Shown piece after piece: positions 32,952-43,967 of a stretch of 64,000 nt of DNA. How positions within the stretch are numbered: position 1 is the first letter of the stretch; each line of letters begins with the position of its first letter. The notes under the pieces were generated by a model. That model had not been told where the DNA came from. It did no database searches and worked only from the letters and a program-made list of their open reading frames with translations. A program made the translations under genes and the position numbers. The stretch comes from Pseudooceanicola onchidii (GTDB lineage Bacteria; Pseudomonadota; Alphaproteobacteria; Rhodobacterales; Rhodobacteraceae): NCBI RefSeq assembly GCF_004959925.1, contig NZ_SPUW01000003.1:496001-560000 (forward strand), in the 5' to 3' direction.

Positions 32952-34376
32952 TCAGGCGACGGACTTTAACGCCGCCTTCGGTGTTTCGATGAATTCGCCG
33001 TGCAGCGCCTTGATGCAGGCCTTCAGGTCATCGCGTTCCATGATGAACTGCACGTCCACGTTGCGCGGGCCTTGCGTGGCACCGATGCATTCGTGACCGG
33101 CGTCCGCCACGGCGCAGAGGCCGCGTTGCAGCACGCGCAGGGTCGACAGGTCGCGTCCGATCACGCTGGCCAGCGCCAGCGTCTTGGACCGGATCTCGGC
33201 CGCCGGATAGATCTCGGCGATGTCCTTTTCGACCCGCTTCATCACCTTGAGCGAGCTGTCGACGTAATGCGTGATCGTGTTCGCGTTCGACAGCTTCGAC
33301 ACGATGCGCACGTCATGGCGTTTCAGCACCTCGAGGATCGCGGCGTCGTAGCCTTTGACGCCGACCATGTCCTGTTCGAACACTTCCAGCGCGATGATGT
33401 CGAGACCGGTGACGATTTCGACCCCCGGCTCGTCTGCGGGGCAGTCGTCGATCAGCGTGCCCGGATCCTCGGGTTCGAACGCGTTGGTCACGCGCAGCGG
33501 CACCTCGGCCTGACGCAGGGTCTTGGCGGCTTTCGGGTGGATCGCCTCCATCCCCATGTTCGACAGCTGGTCGGCCACGTCATAGTTGGTGCGGCCCAGC
33601 TTGCGCACGGCGTCCTGGCCAACAAGGTTCGGATCGGCCGAGCTCAGGTGGAACTCCTTGTGGATGATCGCCTCTTTCGCGCCGGTGAGGGCGGCGAGTT
33701 TGGAAAACGTCACCTCCGAATAACCGCGGTCAAACTCGCGCATCAGGCCTTCGGCACATTGCGCATAGCCGGTGACGATCGGCATCTCGGTCATCGGGTC
33801 GACGCGGGACATGGCCCCGGTGATCCGGTCATCGAGAGAGACGTCGCCATCGTCGCGCCAACCGGACAGGTCGACCAGACGGGCATTCACGCCGCCACGC
33901 TGCAACAGCATCGTGGTGACATAGGCCGAATGACTTTCGCCCAGACCCGACAGCAGTTCGCGCACCTGAAGCAGGTGTTCGGTCAGTCGGAAGTGGCCGT
34001 AGTTGCACAGCCGCTGCAGGTCGGTCAGCGCGTTGCGCGCGTCTTCGATTCGCGAACGCACCCAGTCGGTGGCCTGTTCGATGTCTGCCGGATGATCCAG
34101 CACGGCCTCGTGGGCCTTGATCATCTCGCCCGCCACGCGGTCCAGCGCCTCGTGCCAGCCGCGATCGTTGTCGGCGTTGGCAAACTGGGCGTAGACCCCG
34201 GCGTCACCGGATTTCTTGTGCTCCAGCAGCAGGTTGGTGATGCCGCCGAAGGCCGAGACGACGAAGATGCGACCATAGAGGTCCGCGCCTTCGCGCCCGC
34301 CGACGAACAGCGTATCGCGCAGTTCATGGACGCGGGACATGGATGTCCCGCCGATTTTTTCCACAGTATGGGTCAT
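32952..34376 (-). CDS. ask: Ectoine-specific aspartate kinase Ask_Ect
   Basis: The 474-residue protein belongs to the aspartokinase subgroup found only in ectoine loci. It has VEKIGGTSMSRV at the N-terminus, RGYSEVTFSKLAALTGA, and two C-terminal ACT-type regions (MVGVKGYDAAIL; ASVIGRDLSTLR). It phosphorylates aspartate and is thought to be less feedback-inhibited than the housekeeping enzyme, feeding aspartate semialdehyde to EctB. It starts 6 bp after ectC and ends the operon. Confidence 0.94.
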   Translation of the reverse strand: MTHTVEKIGGTSMSRVHELRDTLFVGGREGADLYGRIFVVSAFGGITNLLLEHKKSGDAGVYAQFANADNDRGWHEALDRVAGEMIKAHEAVLDHPADIEQATDWVRSRIEDARNALTDLQRLCNYGHFRLTEHLLQVRELLSGLGESHSAYVTTMLLQRGGVNARLVDLSGWRDDGDVSLDDRITGAMSRVDPMTEMPIVTGYAQCAEGLMREFDRGYSEVTFSKLAALTGAKEAIIHKEFHLSSADPNLVGQDAVRKLGRTNYDVADQLSNMGMEAIHPKAAKTLRQAEVPLRVTNAFEPEDPGTLIDDCPADEPGVEIVTGLDIIALEVFEQDMVGVKGYDAAILEVLKRHDVRIVSKLSNANTITHYVDSSLKVMKRVEKDIAEIYPAAEIRSKTLALASVIGRDLSTLRVLQRGLCAVADAGHECIGATQGPRNVDVQFIMERDDLKACIKALHGEFIETPKAALKSVA

Positions 34377-34382
34377 GGCTGA

Positions 34383-34781
34383 TCAGGCGTCTTCCTTCGC
34401 CGGTGCGTAGGACCCGTCGGCCTGGTGCACTTCCGTCCCGGTCACGGGCGGGTTGAAGCAGCAGGCCATGACGAGTTCCTCGTCGGCGACCAGTGTGTGC
34501 TTGTCGTGCTGGTCAAGCGCGTACATCACGCCCGGCACGATTTCATGCGTCTCGCCGGTGGCAAGGTCGGTGATCCGGCCCTTGCCCTGCATGCAGTAGA
34601 CGCTCTCGAAGTGGTTCTTGTAGTGGAACGTGTGTTCCGAACCGGCCTCGAGGAAGGTGATGTGGAAGGAAAAGCCCATGTTGTCGTCGGCCAGCAGCAT
34701 CCGGACGGACGTCCAGTTGGCGTCGCTGACGACGCGGTCTTTTTCTTCCTTGGCGATCTTGTTGAAATCACGAACGATCAT
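34383..34781 (-). CDS. ectC: L-ectoine synthase EctC
   Basis: The 132-residue cupin protein cyclises N-gamma-acetyldiaminobutyrate to ectoine. It shows MIVRDFNKI at the start, the EHTFHYKNHFESVYCMQGKG cupin strand (metal and substrate residues) and ALDQHDKHTL. It lies 5 bp after ectB; the GGAG overlapping the ectB stop is its ribosome site. Confidence 0.97.
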   Translation of the reverse strand: MIVRDFNKIAKEEKDRVVSDANWTSVRMLLADDNMGFSFHITFLEAGSEHTFHYKNHFESVYCMQGKGRITDLATGETHEIVPGVMYALDQHDKHTLVADEELVMACCFNPPVTGTEVHQADGSYAPAKEDA

Positions 34782-34786
34782 GGGAT

Positions 34787-36091
34787 TTACTCCGCAGCAA
34801 TTTTGGTTGTTTCGGTGACCTCGGCGGCCGCTTCGAGAAGGATCTTGAACCCTTCGCGGAAGGTCGCCTCGGTGGTGGTGAGGGGGGCAAGCACCTTGAC
34901 GACCTCGTCATCGGCACCGGAGGTTTCGATGATCAGGCCCTTTTCAAAGGCACGGGCGCAGATGTCGCCCGCCAGCTCGCCAGAGCCGACGTCGACGCCC
35001 TGCATCAGGCCGCGCCCCTTGAGCTTGGCGCCCGGGATCATGTCGGCCAGTTCCTGCAGGTGCGTGGTCAGCAGGGTGGACTTGTGCGCCAGTTCGGTTT
35101 CGAACTTGTCGTCAGCCCAGAACTTTTCGATCGCGACGCGACCGGTGACGAAGGCGTGGTTGTTGCCCCGGAAGGTGCCGTTGTGTTCGGCCGGCTTCCA
35201 GATGTCATGTTCCGGCTTGATCAGCAGCGCGGCGAAGGGCAGGCCGTAGCCCGACAGCGACTTCGCCTGGGTGATCATGTCCGGCTTGATCCCCGCCCGT
35301 TCGAACGAGAAATACATGCCGGTCCGGCCGATGCCCGCCTGGATGTCGTCGATGATCAGCAGCGCGCCCAGCTTCTTCGCCAGCTTGGCGACGCCCTGCA
35401 TCCATTCGTCGGAGGCCGCGTTCAGGCCACCTTCGCCCTGCACCGGCTCAAAGATGAAGGCCGCGGGCGCGTCGACGCCGGACGATCCGTTCTCCAGCAT
35501 GGCTTCGATGAACTGCAGGGTGTCGATGTCGTCACCCATGGAGTTCTCGAAGGGCAGGTGGGTCACGTCGCCCAGGTGGCCACCGCCCGCGCCGTTGCGC
35601 TTGCCGGTGTTACCGGTCAGGGCGAGCGAGCCCATGGTCATGCCATGAAAGCCGTTGGTGAAGGCGATCACGTTGCGGCGGCCGGTGACCTTGCGCGCCA
35701 GCTTGATGGCGGCCTCGACGGCATTGGTGCCGGTCGGGCCGGTCATCATCACCTTGTAGTCCATGCCGCGCGGCTCGAGGATGTTCTTCTCGAACGCCTC
35801 AAGGAACGCGGTCTTGGCGTCGGTGTGCATGTCAAGGCCATGGGTCACGCCATCGCGGCTGATATGGTCGATCAGCGCGGCCTTCATGTCATCGTCGTTG
35901 TGGCCGTAGTTCAGCGAGGAACAGCCAGCCAGGAAGTCGATATATTTCGTGCCCTCGGCGTCCCACTGGTAGCTGCCCTTCGCCTTCACGAAGGTCGTGG
36001 GGAACGACCGGCAATAGGACCGCGCAGCGCTTTCGCGGCGGTCGTAGATTTCGGTGGTCAGTTCGGTGTGGTTTGTCATGTCTTTCGGCAT
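34787..36091 (-). CDS. ectB: Diaminobutyrate--2-oxoglutarate transaminase EctB
   Basis: The 434-residue class III PLP aminotransferase makes L-2,4-diaminobutyrate from aspartate semialdehyde. Seen: GPTGTNAVEAAIKLAR, GFHGMTMGSLALTGN, LLIIDDIQAGIGRTGMYFSF and the PLP lysine in TQAKSLSGYGLP. The start at 36091 has AAAGGA 8 bases upstream; a Met four codons on is an alternative. It lies 91 bp after ectA. Confidence 0.96.
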   Translation of the reverse strand: MPKDMTNHTELTTEIYDRRESAARSYCRSFPTTFVKAKGSYQWDAEGTKYIDFLAGCSSLNYGHNDDDMKAALIDHISRDGVTHGLDMHTDAKTAFLEAFEKNILEPRGMDYKVMMTGPTGTNAVEAAIKLARKVTGRRNVIAFTNGFHGMTMGSLALTGNTGKRNGAGGGHLGDVTHLPFENSMGDDIDTLQFIEAMLENGSSGVDAPAAFIFEPVQGEGGLNAASDEWMQGVAKLAKKLGALLIIDDIQAGIGRTGMYFSFERAGIKPDMITQAKSLSGYGLPFAALLIKPEHDIWKPAEHNGTFRGNNHAFVTGRVAIEKFWADDKFETELAHKSTLLTTHLQELADMIPGAKLKGRGLMQGVDVGSGELAGDICARAFEKGLIIETSGADDEVVKVLAPLTTTEATFREGFKILLEAAAEVTETTKIAAE

Positions 36092-36182
36092 CTCATCGGT
36101 CCTTTCGGGACAATACGTCTGGGACGGCGGGGTGGCCCCGCCGCAGGTCATGTCGGTGATGTCAGGAACAGATCCGGAGGGA

Positions 36183-36719
36183 TCAGGCGGCTTCGGCCAG
36201 ATCGTCGTCCATCTCGGGCAGGGTGATCGTCACCATGTGTTCGGTGTCGTGTGCCCCGTCGAAGTGATCGTCCTCGTGGAAGTGCGGCTCGTCCGTCAGC
36301 TCTCCGCCGATGGTCTTGGCGAAGGACCGGAAGAGGCCCCAGGAGGCGTCGTTGTCTTCGGTAATGGTGGTTTTCAGCGCCTGCGCGTCAGCACATTCGT
36401 CGCGTTCGATCAGGTGGGTCAGCATCTTGCGACCCAGCCCGAGACCGCGGGCCTTGGGGCTGACGGCGACCTGCCAGACAAAGAAGGCTTCGTCGTTCGG
36501 GATCATGTGGCCGGAAATCCAGCCGACGATGTCCCCGTCCAGTTCGGCCACGACACAGGTGTCGCGAAAGTGGTCCGCCTGGATGAGGTTGCAGTACATG
36601 GAATTCTCGTCAAGCGGCTTGCATTCTTTCACCAGCGCCCAGATGGCGGAACCATCCGTGCTTTCCGGCTTGCGCAGCACAGGCTGACGACTTCGGGTCT
36701 CTGAAAGATCCTTTGGCAT
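36183..36719 (-). CDS. ectA: Diaminobutyrate acetyltransferase EctA
   Basis: The 178-residue GNAT enzyme acetylates diaminobutyrate, the second step of ectoine synthesis. The acetyl-CoA site is WQVAVSPKARGLGLGRKML (residues about 82-100), and LDENSMYCNLIQADHF is typical of EctA. It heads ectA-B-C-ask. The 238-bp divergent region to the MarR gene is AT-rich and carries a perfect palindrome. Confidence 0.96.
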   Translation of the reverse strand: MPKDLSETRSRQPVLRKPESTDGSAIWALVKECKPLDENSMYCNLIQADHFRDTCVVAELDGDIVGWISGHMIPNDEAFFVWQVAVSPKARGLGLGRKMLTHLIERDECADAQALKTTITEDNDASWGLFRSFAKTIGGELTDEPHFHEDDHFDGAHDTEHMVTITLPEMDDDLAEAA

Positions 36720-36822
36720 AGTTTCTGGCCCTTCGTTTGCTTCGCTTATCTAACTAACTCTCCCGGGCATTAGTTTCAACCGTCTAAGCAAAATTTAGCG
36801 GTAATCGTCATAAATCTTATGG

Positions 36823-36837
36823 AAATATGGCATATTT
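36823..36837. promoter_or_regulatory. Perfect palindrome, candidate EctR/MarR operator
   Basis: AAATATG-G-CATATTT, perfect 7-1-7 symmetry, in the AT-rich region between ectA (start 36719) and the MarR-family gene (start 36958). MarR dimers bind palindromes of about this size. Confidence 0.6.
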
Positions 36838-36957
36838 AGGGGAACTGTCTCTGACTTTTCCGGGAAATTCCGTTTGATTGTTAAAGTGAATAACCTTCGC
36901 TGTGGTGCGGATGCTTTGAATATTGAACCGCCTCCGCGCCGGTGCGATACTTGGTTC

Positions 36958-37464
36958 ATGAGCGAAACGAACCCCGACCGCGTTGACGAAAGCCTGATCG
37001 CGCTGCGCCGTATCCTGCGCGCGACCGAGCAGTATGAACGCGACCTTGCCGCCGCCGCCGGGCTGTCGCCCGCGCAGCTGCGCGTGCTGCAGATCATCGC
37101 GGGCAAGCCCGACATGACGGCCACGCCCAAGGCGCTGGCGCAGCAGATGGGGGTGACCCAGGCCACCGTGACCTCGGTCGTCGACAAGCTTGTGGCGCGC
37201 GGGGTGGTGCGGCGGATGCCGTCGGAAACCGACCGCCGCCAGACCAACGTCATCCTTACCGTGACAGGTCGCGCCGCGCTGGAAGAAGCGCCGGACGCCC
37301 TGCAGCAGCGCTACGTGCGTGAATTCGTCAAGCTGGCGGATTGGGAACAGGCGCAGTTGGTGGCATCGTTGGAACGGGTCGCGTCGATGATGGATGCGCA
37401 CAAGATGGATGCCTCTCCGGTCCTGACGGTCGGGGCGATCGACGGGGCGGGCAAGCGCAAATAG
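36958..37464 (+). CDS. ectR: MarR-family regulator of ectoine genes (EctR-like)
   Basis: The 168-residue protein has the MarR winged helix: SPAQLRVLQIIAGK, ALAQQMGVTQATVTSVVDKL (recognition helix) and the wing RRMPSETDRRQTNVILT. Divergent MarR genes beside ectABC encode EctR repressors in several halophilic proteobacteria. The start at 36958 (MSETNPDR) gives the family length; an upstream in-frame ATG adds 28 unrelated residues. Confidence 0.87.
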   Translation: MSETNPDRVDESLIALRRILRATEQYERDLAAAAGLSPAQLRVLQIIAGKPDMTATPKALAQQMGVTQATVTSVVDKLVARGVVRRMPSETDRRQTNVILTVTGRAALEEAPDALQQRYVREFVKLADWEQAQLVASLERVASMMDAHKMDASPVLTVGAIDGAGKRK

Positions 37465-37609
37465 GGGCCGACCGGCGGTCGGTCGCTGCGCAAATCCGCC
37501 GCAGTATGCGATTGTATGCAGAAAATTGTCGCATCCCGTGCCGACACGGTAGACCTGCCTTGCCCCTTCAGGTAAGCGTCGCGTCAAACGCAACGGAGGC
37601 TTACCCAGA

Positions 37610-39814
<2,205 letters not shown>

Positions 39815-39833
39815 CGTCCCAGACATGACCTTG

Positions 39834-39861
39834 AAAGGCCCGCCCCCCGGCGGGCCTTTTT
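39834..39861 (+). terminator. Rho-independent terminator after icd
   Basis: Perfect 11-bp stem AAAGGCCCGCC/GGCGGGCCTTT (39834-39844, 39849-39859), CCCC loop, and T5 run, 20 bp after the icd stop. Confidence 0.92.
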
Positions 39862-39865
39862 CATT

Positions 39866-39998
39866 GGGGCTCTGCCCCTGCGACAAGGCAGGCCTTGCCG
39901 CATCCCCGGGATATTTGATGCAAAAAGAAAACCGAGATCAGCGCCCGGAATTCTTTTTGCCGGAAATATCCTCGGGGGTCCGGGGGCAGACAGCCCCC
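39866..39998. repeat. Two inverted composite 3'-end repeats (copies 5 and 6)
   Basis: Copy 5 (minus, 39866-39929) has hairpin GGGGCTCTGCCCC (39866-39878), a CAAGGC/GCCTTG stem and the CCCCGGGATATTT...CAAAAAGAA block. Copy 6 (plus, 39951-39998) has TTCTTTTTGCCGGAAATATC, CTCGGGGG and the hairpin GGGGGCAGACAGCCCCC (39982-39998), identical to copy 1. They fill the space between icd's terminator and the convergent GT51 gene. Confidence 0.78.
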
Positions 39999-40021
39999 GG
40001 TCTTGCCGGGCCGGGGCGGCG

Positions 40022-40660
40022 TCAGTCCGGCTGGGTCGGAACCGGCTGTTGCAACTGCGCCTCGAGCGCGTCGTCGGTGATGGCCCCGGCCTTGTGCATC
40101 TGGCGCAGGATGTAGTCCCGCTGGCTTTTCGTGCGCCCGGCGTTGGCGGGTTTCAAGGCGATCTCCGGCGATCCGGCGACGGCGGCCAGCCAGGCGGCCT
40201 CGGCCGGGGTGAGCGCCTTGGGCGATTTGTCGAAATACTTCTGTGCGGCCTCGGTCAGGCCCGTCACGCCGTCGCCCAGGGGGATGAGGTTGAGATAGAT
40301 CGTCAGGATGCTTTCGGCGGTGGCATTGGCGGTCAGCGCCTCGACCGCGTCCTTCTGTTCAAGCGGCGAGGCCTGGGACCAGCCCGTCGGCGTGCCCTCG
40401 GCCAGCAGTCGCACGGCCATGGCGGTCAGGGTGCTGTCCTTGCCGGCGCGCACGCGTTCCCAGAAGAACCGGTCCTCCTGGGCGATGAAGGCGGCGATCA
40501 CGGGCGCGGGCAGGTCGGTCAGGCTGGCGGGCATGGCGGCGGTGCGGCTGGCCAGGTCGGCCTTGTCGGGCAGCAGGATCGGCATCGCCAGGGCGGACGG
40601 GGACAGGCCGGGTGTGGCGAGGGCGATCAACAGGGCGAAGGGCAGGCGCGTCAGGGGCAT
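40022..40660 (-). CDS. Stand-alone transglycosylase (GT51)-domain protein
   Basis: The 212-residue protein has a signal peptide (MPLTRLPFALLIALATPGLS, cleavage near ALA) and a GT51-like domain: FIAQEDRFFWERVRAG corresponds to the catalytic EDRxF region, and ILTIYLNLIPLGDGVTGLTE with KALTPAEAAWLAAV matches later GT51 motifs. It lacks a penicillin-binding transpeptidase domain, and several catalytic-region residues differ from MtgA/PBP1. It may be a small glycan polymerase or a degenerate homologue. Confidence 0.7.
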   Translation of the reverse strand: MPLTRLPFALLIALATPGLSPSALAMPILLPDKADLASRTAAMPASLTDLPAPVIAAFIAQEDRFFWERVRAGKDSTLTAMAVRLLAEGTPTGWSQASPLEQKDAVEALTANATAESILTIYLNLIPLGDGVTGLTEAAQKYFDKSPKALTPAEAAWLAAVAGSPEIALKPANAGRTKSQRDYILRQMHKAGAITDDALEAQLQQPVPTQPD

Positions 40661-40816
40661 GGGGGCTCCGGTTCCGGGTGGGACAATGGTACGGCATCAG
40701 GCCGTGACGTCCAGTGCGGTGATCCGGTTCAGGATGATGACATCCGCCGCGCGGGAACGTGGACGCAACCATTGCTTCATGATAGCGGGCGGATAGATCT
40801 TGCGGGCGACGGGTGC

Positions 40817-40838
40817 TTTGTGTACTGCCGTATACAAA
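40817..40838. promoter_or_regulatory. Palindrome upstream of acnB
   Basis: TTTGTGTAC-TGCC-GTATACAAA: 9-bp arms matching at 8 positions around a 4-bp spacer, 76 bp before the acnB start. A dimeric regulator site is likely; the 254-bp region 40661-40914 holds nothing else I can name. Confidence 0.5.
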
Positions 40839-40914
40839 TCACGAGGCCCGTTGCCAGACGGTCCCGGAGACCCCGCCAAGTCCCTTGTTGCACACTTATC
40901 AGCCGGAAAAGCCA

Positions 40915-43704
40915 ATGAGCCTGTATGACGCCTATCTCGCCGAAATCGAAACCCGCAAAACAGAAGGTCTGCACCCCAAGCCGATCGACGACGGTGCGCT
41001 GGTGGCAGAGCTGATCACCCTGATCAAGGACACCGGCAATCCGCAGCGCGCGGATGCCCTGAAGTTCTTCATCTACAACACGCTGCCCGGCACGACGAGC
41101 GCCGCGGGCGTCAAGGCGGCCTTCCTGAAAGAGATCATCGAGGGCGAGGCCGAGGTTGCGGAAATCACCCCGACCTTCGCGTTCGAGCTGCTGTCGCACA
41201 TGAAGGGCGGCCCGTCGGTGCGCGTGCTTCTGGACCTGGCGCTTGGCGATGATGCCGCGACCGCCGGTCAGGCGGCCGAGGTGCTGAAGACGCAGGTGTT
41301 CCTTTACGAGGCCGACACGGACCGTCTGCAGGCCGCCTACAAGGCGGGCAACCCGGTCGCCAAGGACATCCTGGAAAGCTACGCCAGGGCCGAGTTCTTC
41401 ACCAAGCTGCCGGAGGTCGATGCCGAGGTGAAGGTCGTGACCTATATCGCCGCCGAAGGCGATATCTCGACCGACCTGCTGTCGCCGGGCAACCAGGCGC
41501 ATTCGCGCTCGGACCGGGAACTGCACGGCAAGTGCATGATCTCGGAGGCGGCGCAGAAGGAAATCGAGGCGCTGAAGCTGCAGCACCCCGACAAGCGCGT
41601 CATGCTGATCGCGGAAAAAGGCACCATGGGCGTCGGGTCGTCGCGGATGTCGGGCGTGAACAACGTCGCGCTCTGGACCGGCAAGCAGGCCTCGCCCTAT
41701 GTGCCCTTCGTGAACTACGCCCCGGTCGTCGCGGGCACCAACGGCATCTCTCCGATCTTCCTGACCACCGTGGGGGTGACCGGCGGCATCGGCCTGGACC
41801 TGAAGAACTGGGTCAAGAAGGTCGACGAAGACGGCAAGCCGATCCTCAACAACGACGGCAACCCGATCCTCGAACAGAAGTATTCGGTCGAAACCGGCAC
41901 CGTGCTGACCATCGACACCAAGGCGAAGAAACTGAAGGACGAGAACGGCGAAGAACTGGCCGATGTGTCCTCGGCCTTCACGCCGCAGAAAGTCGAATTC
42001 ATGAAGGCGGGCAGCTCCTACGCCATCGTCTTCGGCAAGAAGCTGCAGACGCTGGCCGCCGAAACGCTTGGGATCGAGGCACCGCAGGTCTTTGCCCCCA
42101 ACAAGGAAATCAGCCACGAGGGCCAGGGCCTGACCGCGGTTGAAAAGATCTTCAACCGCAATGCCGTGGGGTCGACCCCGGGCAAGACCCTGCACGCCGG
42201 GTCCGACGTGCGCGTGAAGGTCAACATCGTGGGCAGCCAGGACACCACCGGCCTGATGACCAGCCAGGAGCTTGAGGCGATGGCCGCCACCGTCATCTCT
42301 CCGACCGTGGATGGCGCCTATCAGTCGGGCTGTCACACCGCGTCGGTCTGGGACAAGAAGGCCCAGGCCAACATCCCGCGCCTGATGTCCTTCATGAACA
42401 ACTTCGGCCTGATCACCGCGCGCGATCCGAAAGACGGCTATCACGCGATGACCGACGTGATCCACAAGGTGCTGAACGACATCACCGTGGACGACTGGGA
42501 CATCATCATCGGCGGCGACAGCCACACCCGCATGTCCAAGGGCGTGGCCTTCGGCGCGGATTCGGGCACCGTGGCGCTGGCGCTGGCCACTGGCGAGGCG
42601 ACCATGCCGATCCCGGAATCGGTCAAGGTGACCTTTACCGGCCAGATGGCGGATCACATGGATTTCCGTGACGTGGTCCATGCCACCCAGCTGCAGATGC
42701 TGCAGCAGCACGGCGACAACGTGTTCCAGGGCCGCATCATCGAAGTGCACATCGGCACGCTGCTGGCCGACCAGGCCTTTACCTTCACCGACTGGACCGC
42801 CGAGATGAAGGCGAAAGCGTCGATCTGTATCTCGAACGACGAGACGCTGATCGGGTCGCTTGAGCTGGCGAAATCCCGCATCCAGGTGATGATCGACAAG
42901 GGCATGGACAATGAGGCCGGCACCCTGGCCGGTCTGATCGCCAAGGCCGACCGCCGCATCGCCGAGATCACGTCGGGTGAAAAGCCTGCCCTGACCCCGG
43001 ATGCCAATGCCAAGTACGTGGCCGAGGTCGTCGTCGATCTGGACCAGATCAACGAGCCGATGATCGCGGACCCGGACGTCAACAACGCCGACGTGTCCAA
43101 GCGCTATACCCACGACACCATCCGCCCCGTGTCCTACTACGGCGGCGACAAGAAGGTGGACCTGGGCTTTGTCGGGTCGTGCATGGTGCACAAGGGCGAC
43201 ATGAAGATCGTGGCCCAGATGCTCAAGAACCTCGAAAAGGACACCGGCAAGGTCGAATTCAAGGCCCCGCTGGTCGTGGCCGCGCCGACCTACAACATCA
43301 TCGACGAACTGAAGGCCGAGGGCGACTGGGAGATCCTGCAGAAGTATTCGGGCTTCGAATTCGACGACATGTTCCCCAAGGCGCAGGCGCGGACCGAATA
43401 CGAGAACGTGCTCTACCTGGAACGCCCGGGCTGCAACCTTTGCATGGGCAACCAGGAGAAGGCCGCTAAGGGAGACACCGTGCTGGCGACCTCGACCCGC
43501 CTGTTCCAGGGCCGCGTGGTGGAAGACAGCGCCGAGAAGAAGGGCGAGAGCCTGCTGGCCTCGACCCCCGTCGTCGTCCTGTCGGCGATCCTGGGCCGCA
43601 CGCCCACGGCCGAGGAATACCGGAAGTCGGTCGAGGGCATCGACCTGACCAAGTTCGCCCCGCCGCTGGCGGTTCCGGGCACCACCCGGTCGGCGCACTT
43701 CTGA
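40915..43704 (+). CDS. acnB: Aconitate hydratase B / 2-methylisocitrate dehydratase
   Basis: The 929-residue protein is AcnB, with the family's HEAT-like N-terminal domain first (MSLYDAYLAEIETRKTEG) and the [4Fe-4S] ligands GSCMVH and RPGCNLCMGNQ near residues 758 and 839. It interconverts citrate and isocitrate and can dehydrate 2-methylisocitrate. The start at 40915 matches the family N-terminus; an extension to 40813 would include the palindrome. It is followed by a strong terminator. Confidence 0.97.
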   Translation: MSLYDAYLAEIETRKTEGLHPKPIDDGALVAELITLIKDTGNPQRADALKFFIYNTLPGTTSAAGVKAAFLKEIIEGEAEVAEITPTFAFELLSHMKGGPSVRVLLDLALGDDAATAGQAAEVLKTQVFLYEADTDRLQAAYKAGNPVAKDILESYARAEFFTKLPEVDAEVKVVTYIAAEGDISTDLLSPGNQAHSRSDRELHGKCMISEAAQKEIEALKLQHPDKRVMLIAEKGTMGVGSSRMSGVNNVALWTGKQASPYVPFVNYAPVVAGTNGISPIFLTTVGVTGGIGLDLKNWVKKVDEDGKPILNNDGNPILEQKYSVETGTVLTIDTKAKKLKDENGEELADVSSAFTPQKVEFMKAGSSYAIVFGKKLQTLAAETLGIEAPQVFAPNKEISHEGQGLTAVEKIFNRNAVGSTPGKTLHAGSDVRVKVNIVGSQDTTGLMTSQELEAMAATVISPTVDGAYQSGCHTASVWDKKAQANIPRLMSFMNNFGLITARDPKDGYHAMTDVIHKVLNDITVDDWDIIIGGDSHTRMSKGVAFGADSGTVALALATGEATMPIPESVKVTFTGQMADHMDFRDVVHATQLQMLQQHGDNVFQGRIIEVHIGTLLADQAFTFTDWTAEMKAKASICISNDETLIGSLELAKSRIQVMIDKGMDNEAGTLAGLIAKADRRIAEITSGEKPALTPDANAKYVAEVVVDLDQINEPMIADPDVNNADVSKRYTHDTIRPVSYYGGDKKVDLGFVGSCMVHKGDMKIVAQMLKNLEKDTGKVEFKAPLVVAAPTYNIIDELKAEGDWEILQKYSGFEFDDMFPKAQARTEYENVLYLERPGCNLCMGNQEKAAKGDTVLATSTRLFQGRVVEDSAEKKGESLLASTPVVVLSAILGRTPTAEEYRKSVEGIDLTKFAPPLAVPGTTRSAHF

Positions 43705-43728
43705 TCCGCGTCCTCTAGAACGATCCTC

Positions 43729-43758
43729 AAGGCCCGGCGCGACATCGCCGGGCCTTTT
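43729..43758 (+). terminator. Rho-independent terminator after acnB
   Basis: 11-bp stem AAGGCCCGGCG/CGCCGGGCCTT (43729-43739, 43746-43756), 6-base loop, ending in TTTT, 25 bp after the acnB stop. Confidence 0.9.
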
Positions 43759-43883
43759 GCTTTGCCCGGCCTGCGGCCTGCAGTTCGGCCTCAAGAGGCT
43801 CAGCGCTGCCGCGGATCTTGCTGTTTGCCGGGTTTTCTGCCAAATGGCCCGCTTCACCGATGACACCCTGGGGGATGCCCTGC

Positions 43884-43967
43884 ATGGACTACAGCACCGT
43901 CAGAAAAGCCGCGCGCCTGTCCGTCGCCCCGATGATGGATAGTGCCGATCGAGTTCCTTTCGGTTAA
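43884..43967 (+). pseudogene. dusA: 5' remnant of dusA (tRNA-dihydrouridine synthase A)
   Basis: From the ATG at 43884 the frame reads MDYSTVRKAARLSVAPMMD, which is the start of DusA; true DusA continues WTDRHCR. Here it reads SADRVPFG and stops at 43965-43967. The frame is lost at codon 20, with only a short CCGATCG match beyond. No further dusA sequence is seen in the window. The break falls where dusA-specific tyrosine integrases recombine, so the rest of dusA should lie beyond the other end of the inserted element. Confidence 0.8.

Noticed and set aside
36720-36957. Definite sigma-70 promoter for ectA
   Set aside because: A TTGAAA-like -35 is present on the minus strand but no convincing -10 at the right spacing, so I do not annotate it.
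40777-43866. 1029-codon minus-strand frame opposite acnB
   Set aside because: Antisense shadow: low-complexity His/Arg/Gly/Val-rich translation, and it spans acnB, its terminator and both intergenic regions.
43757-43942. 61-codon frame across the acnB-dusA region
   Set aside because: Out of frame with the dusA remnant, begins in the acnB terminator, and has no homologous pattern.
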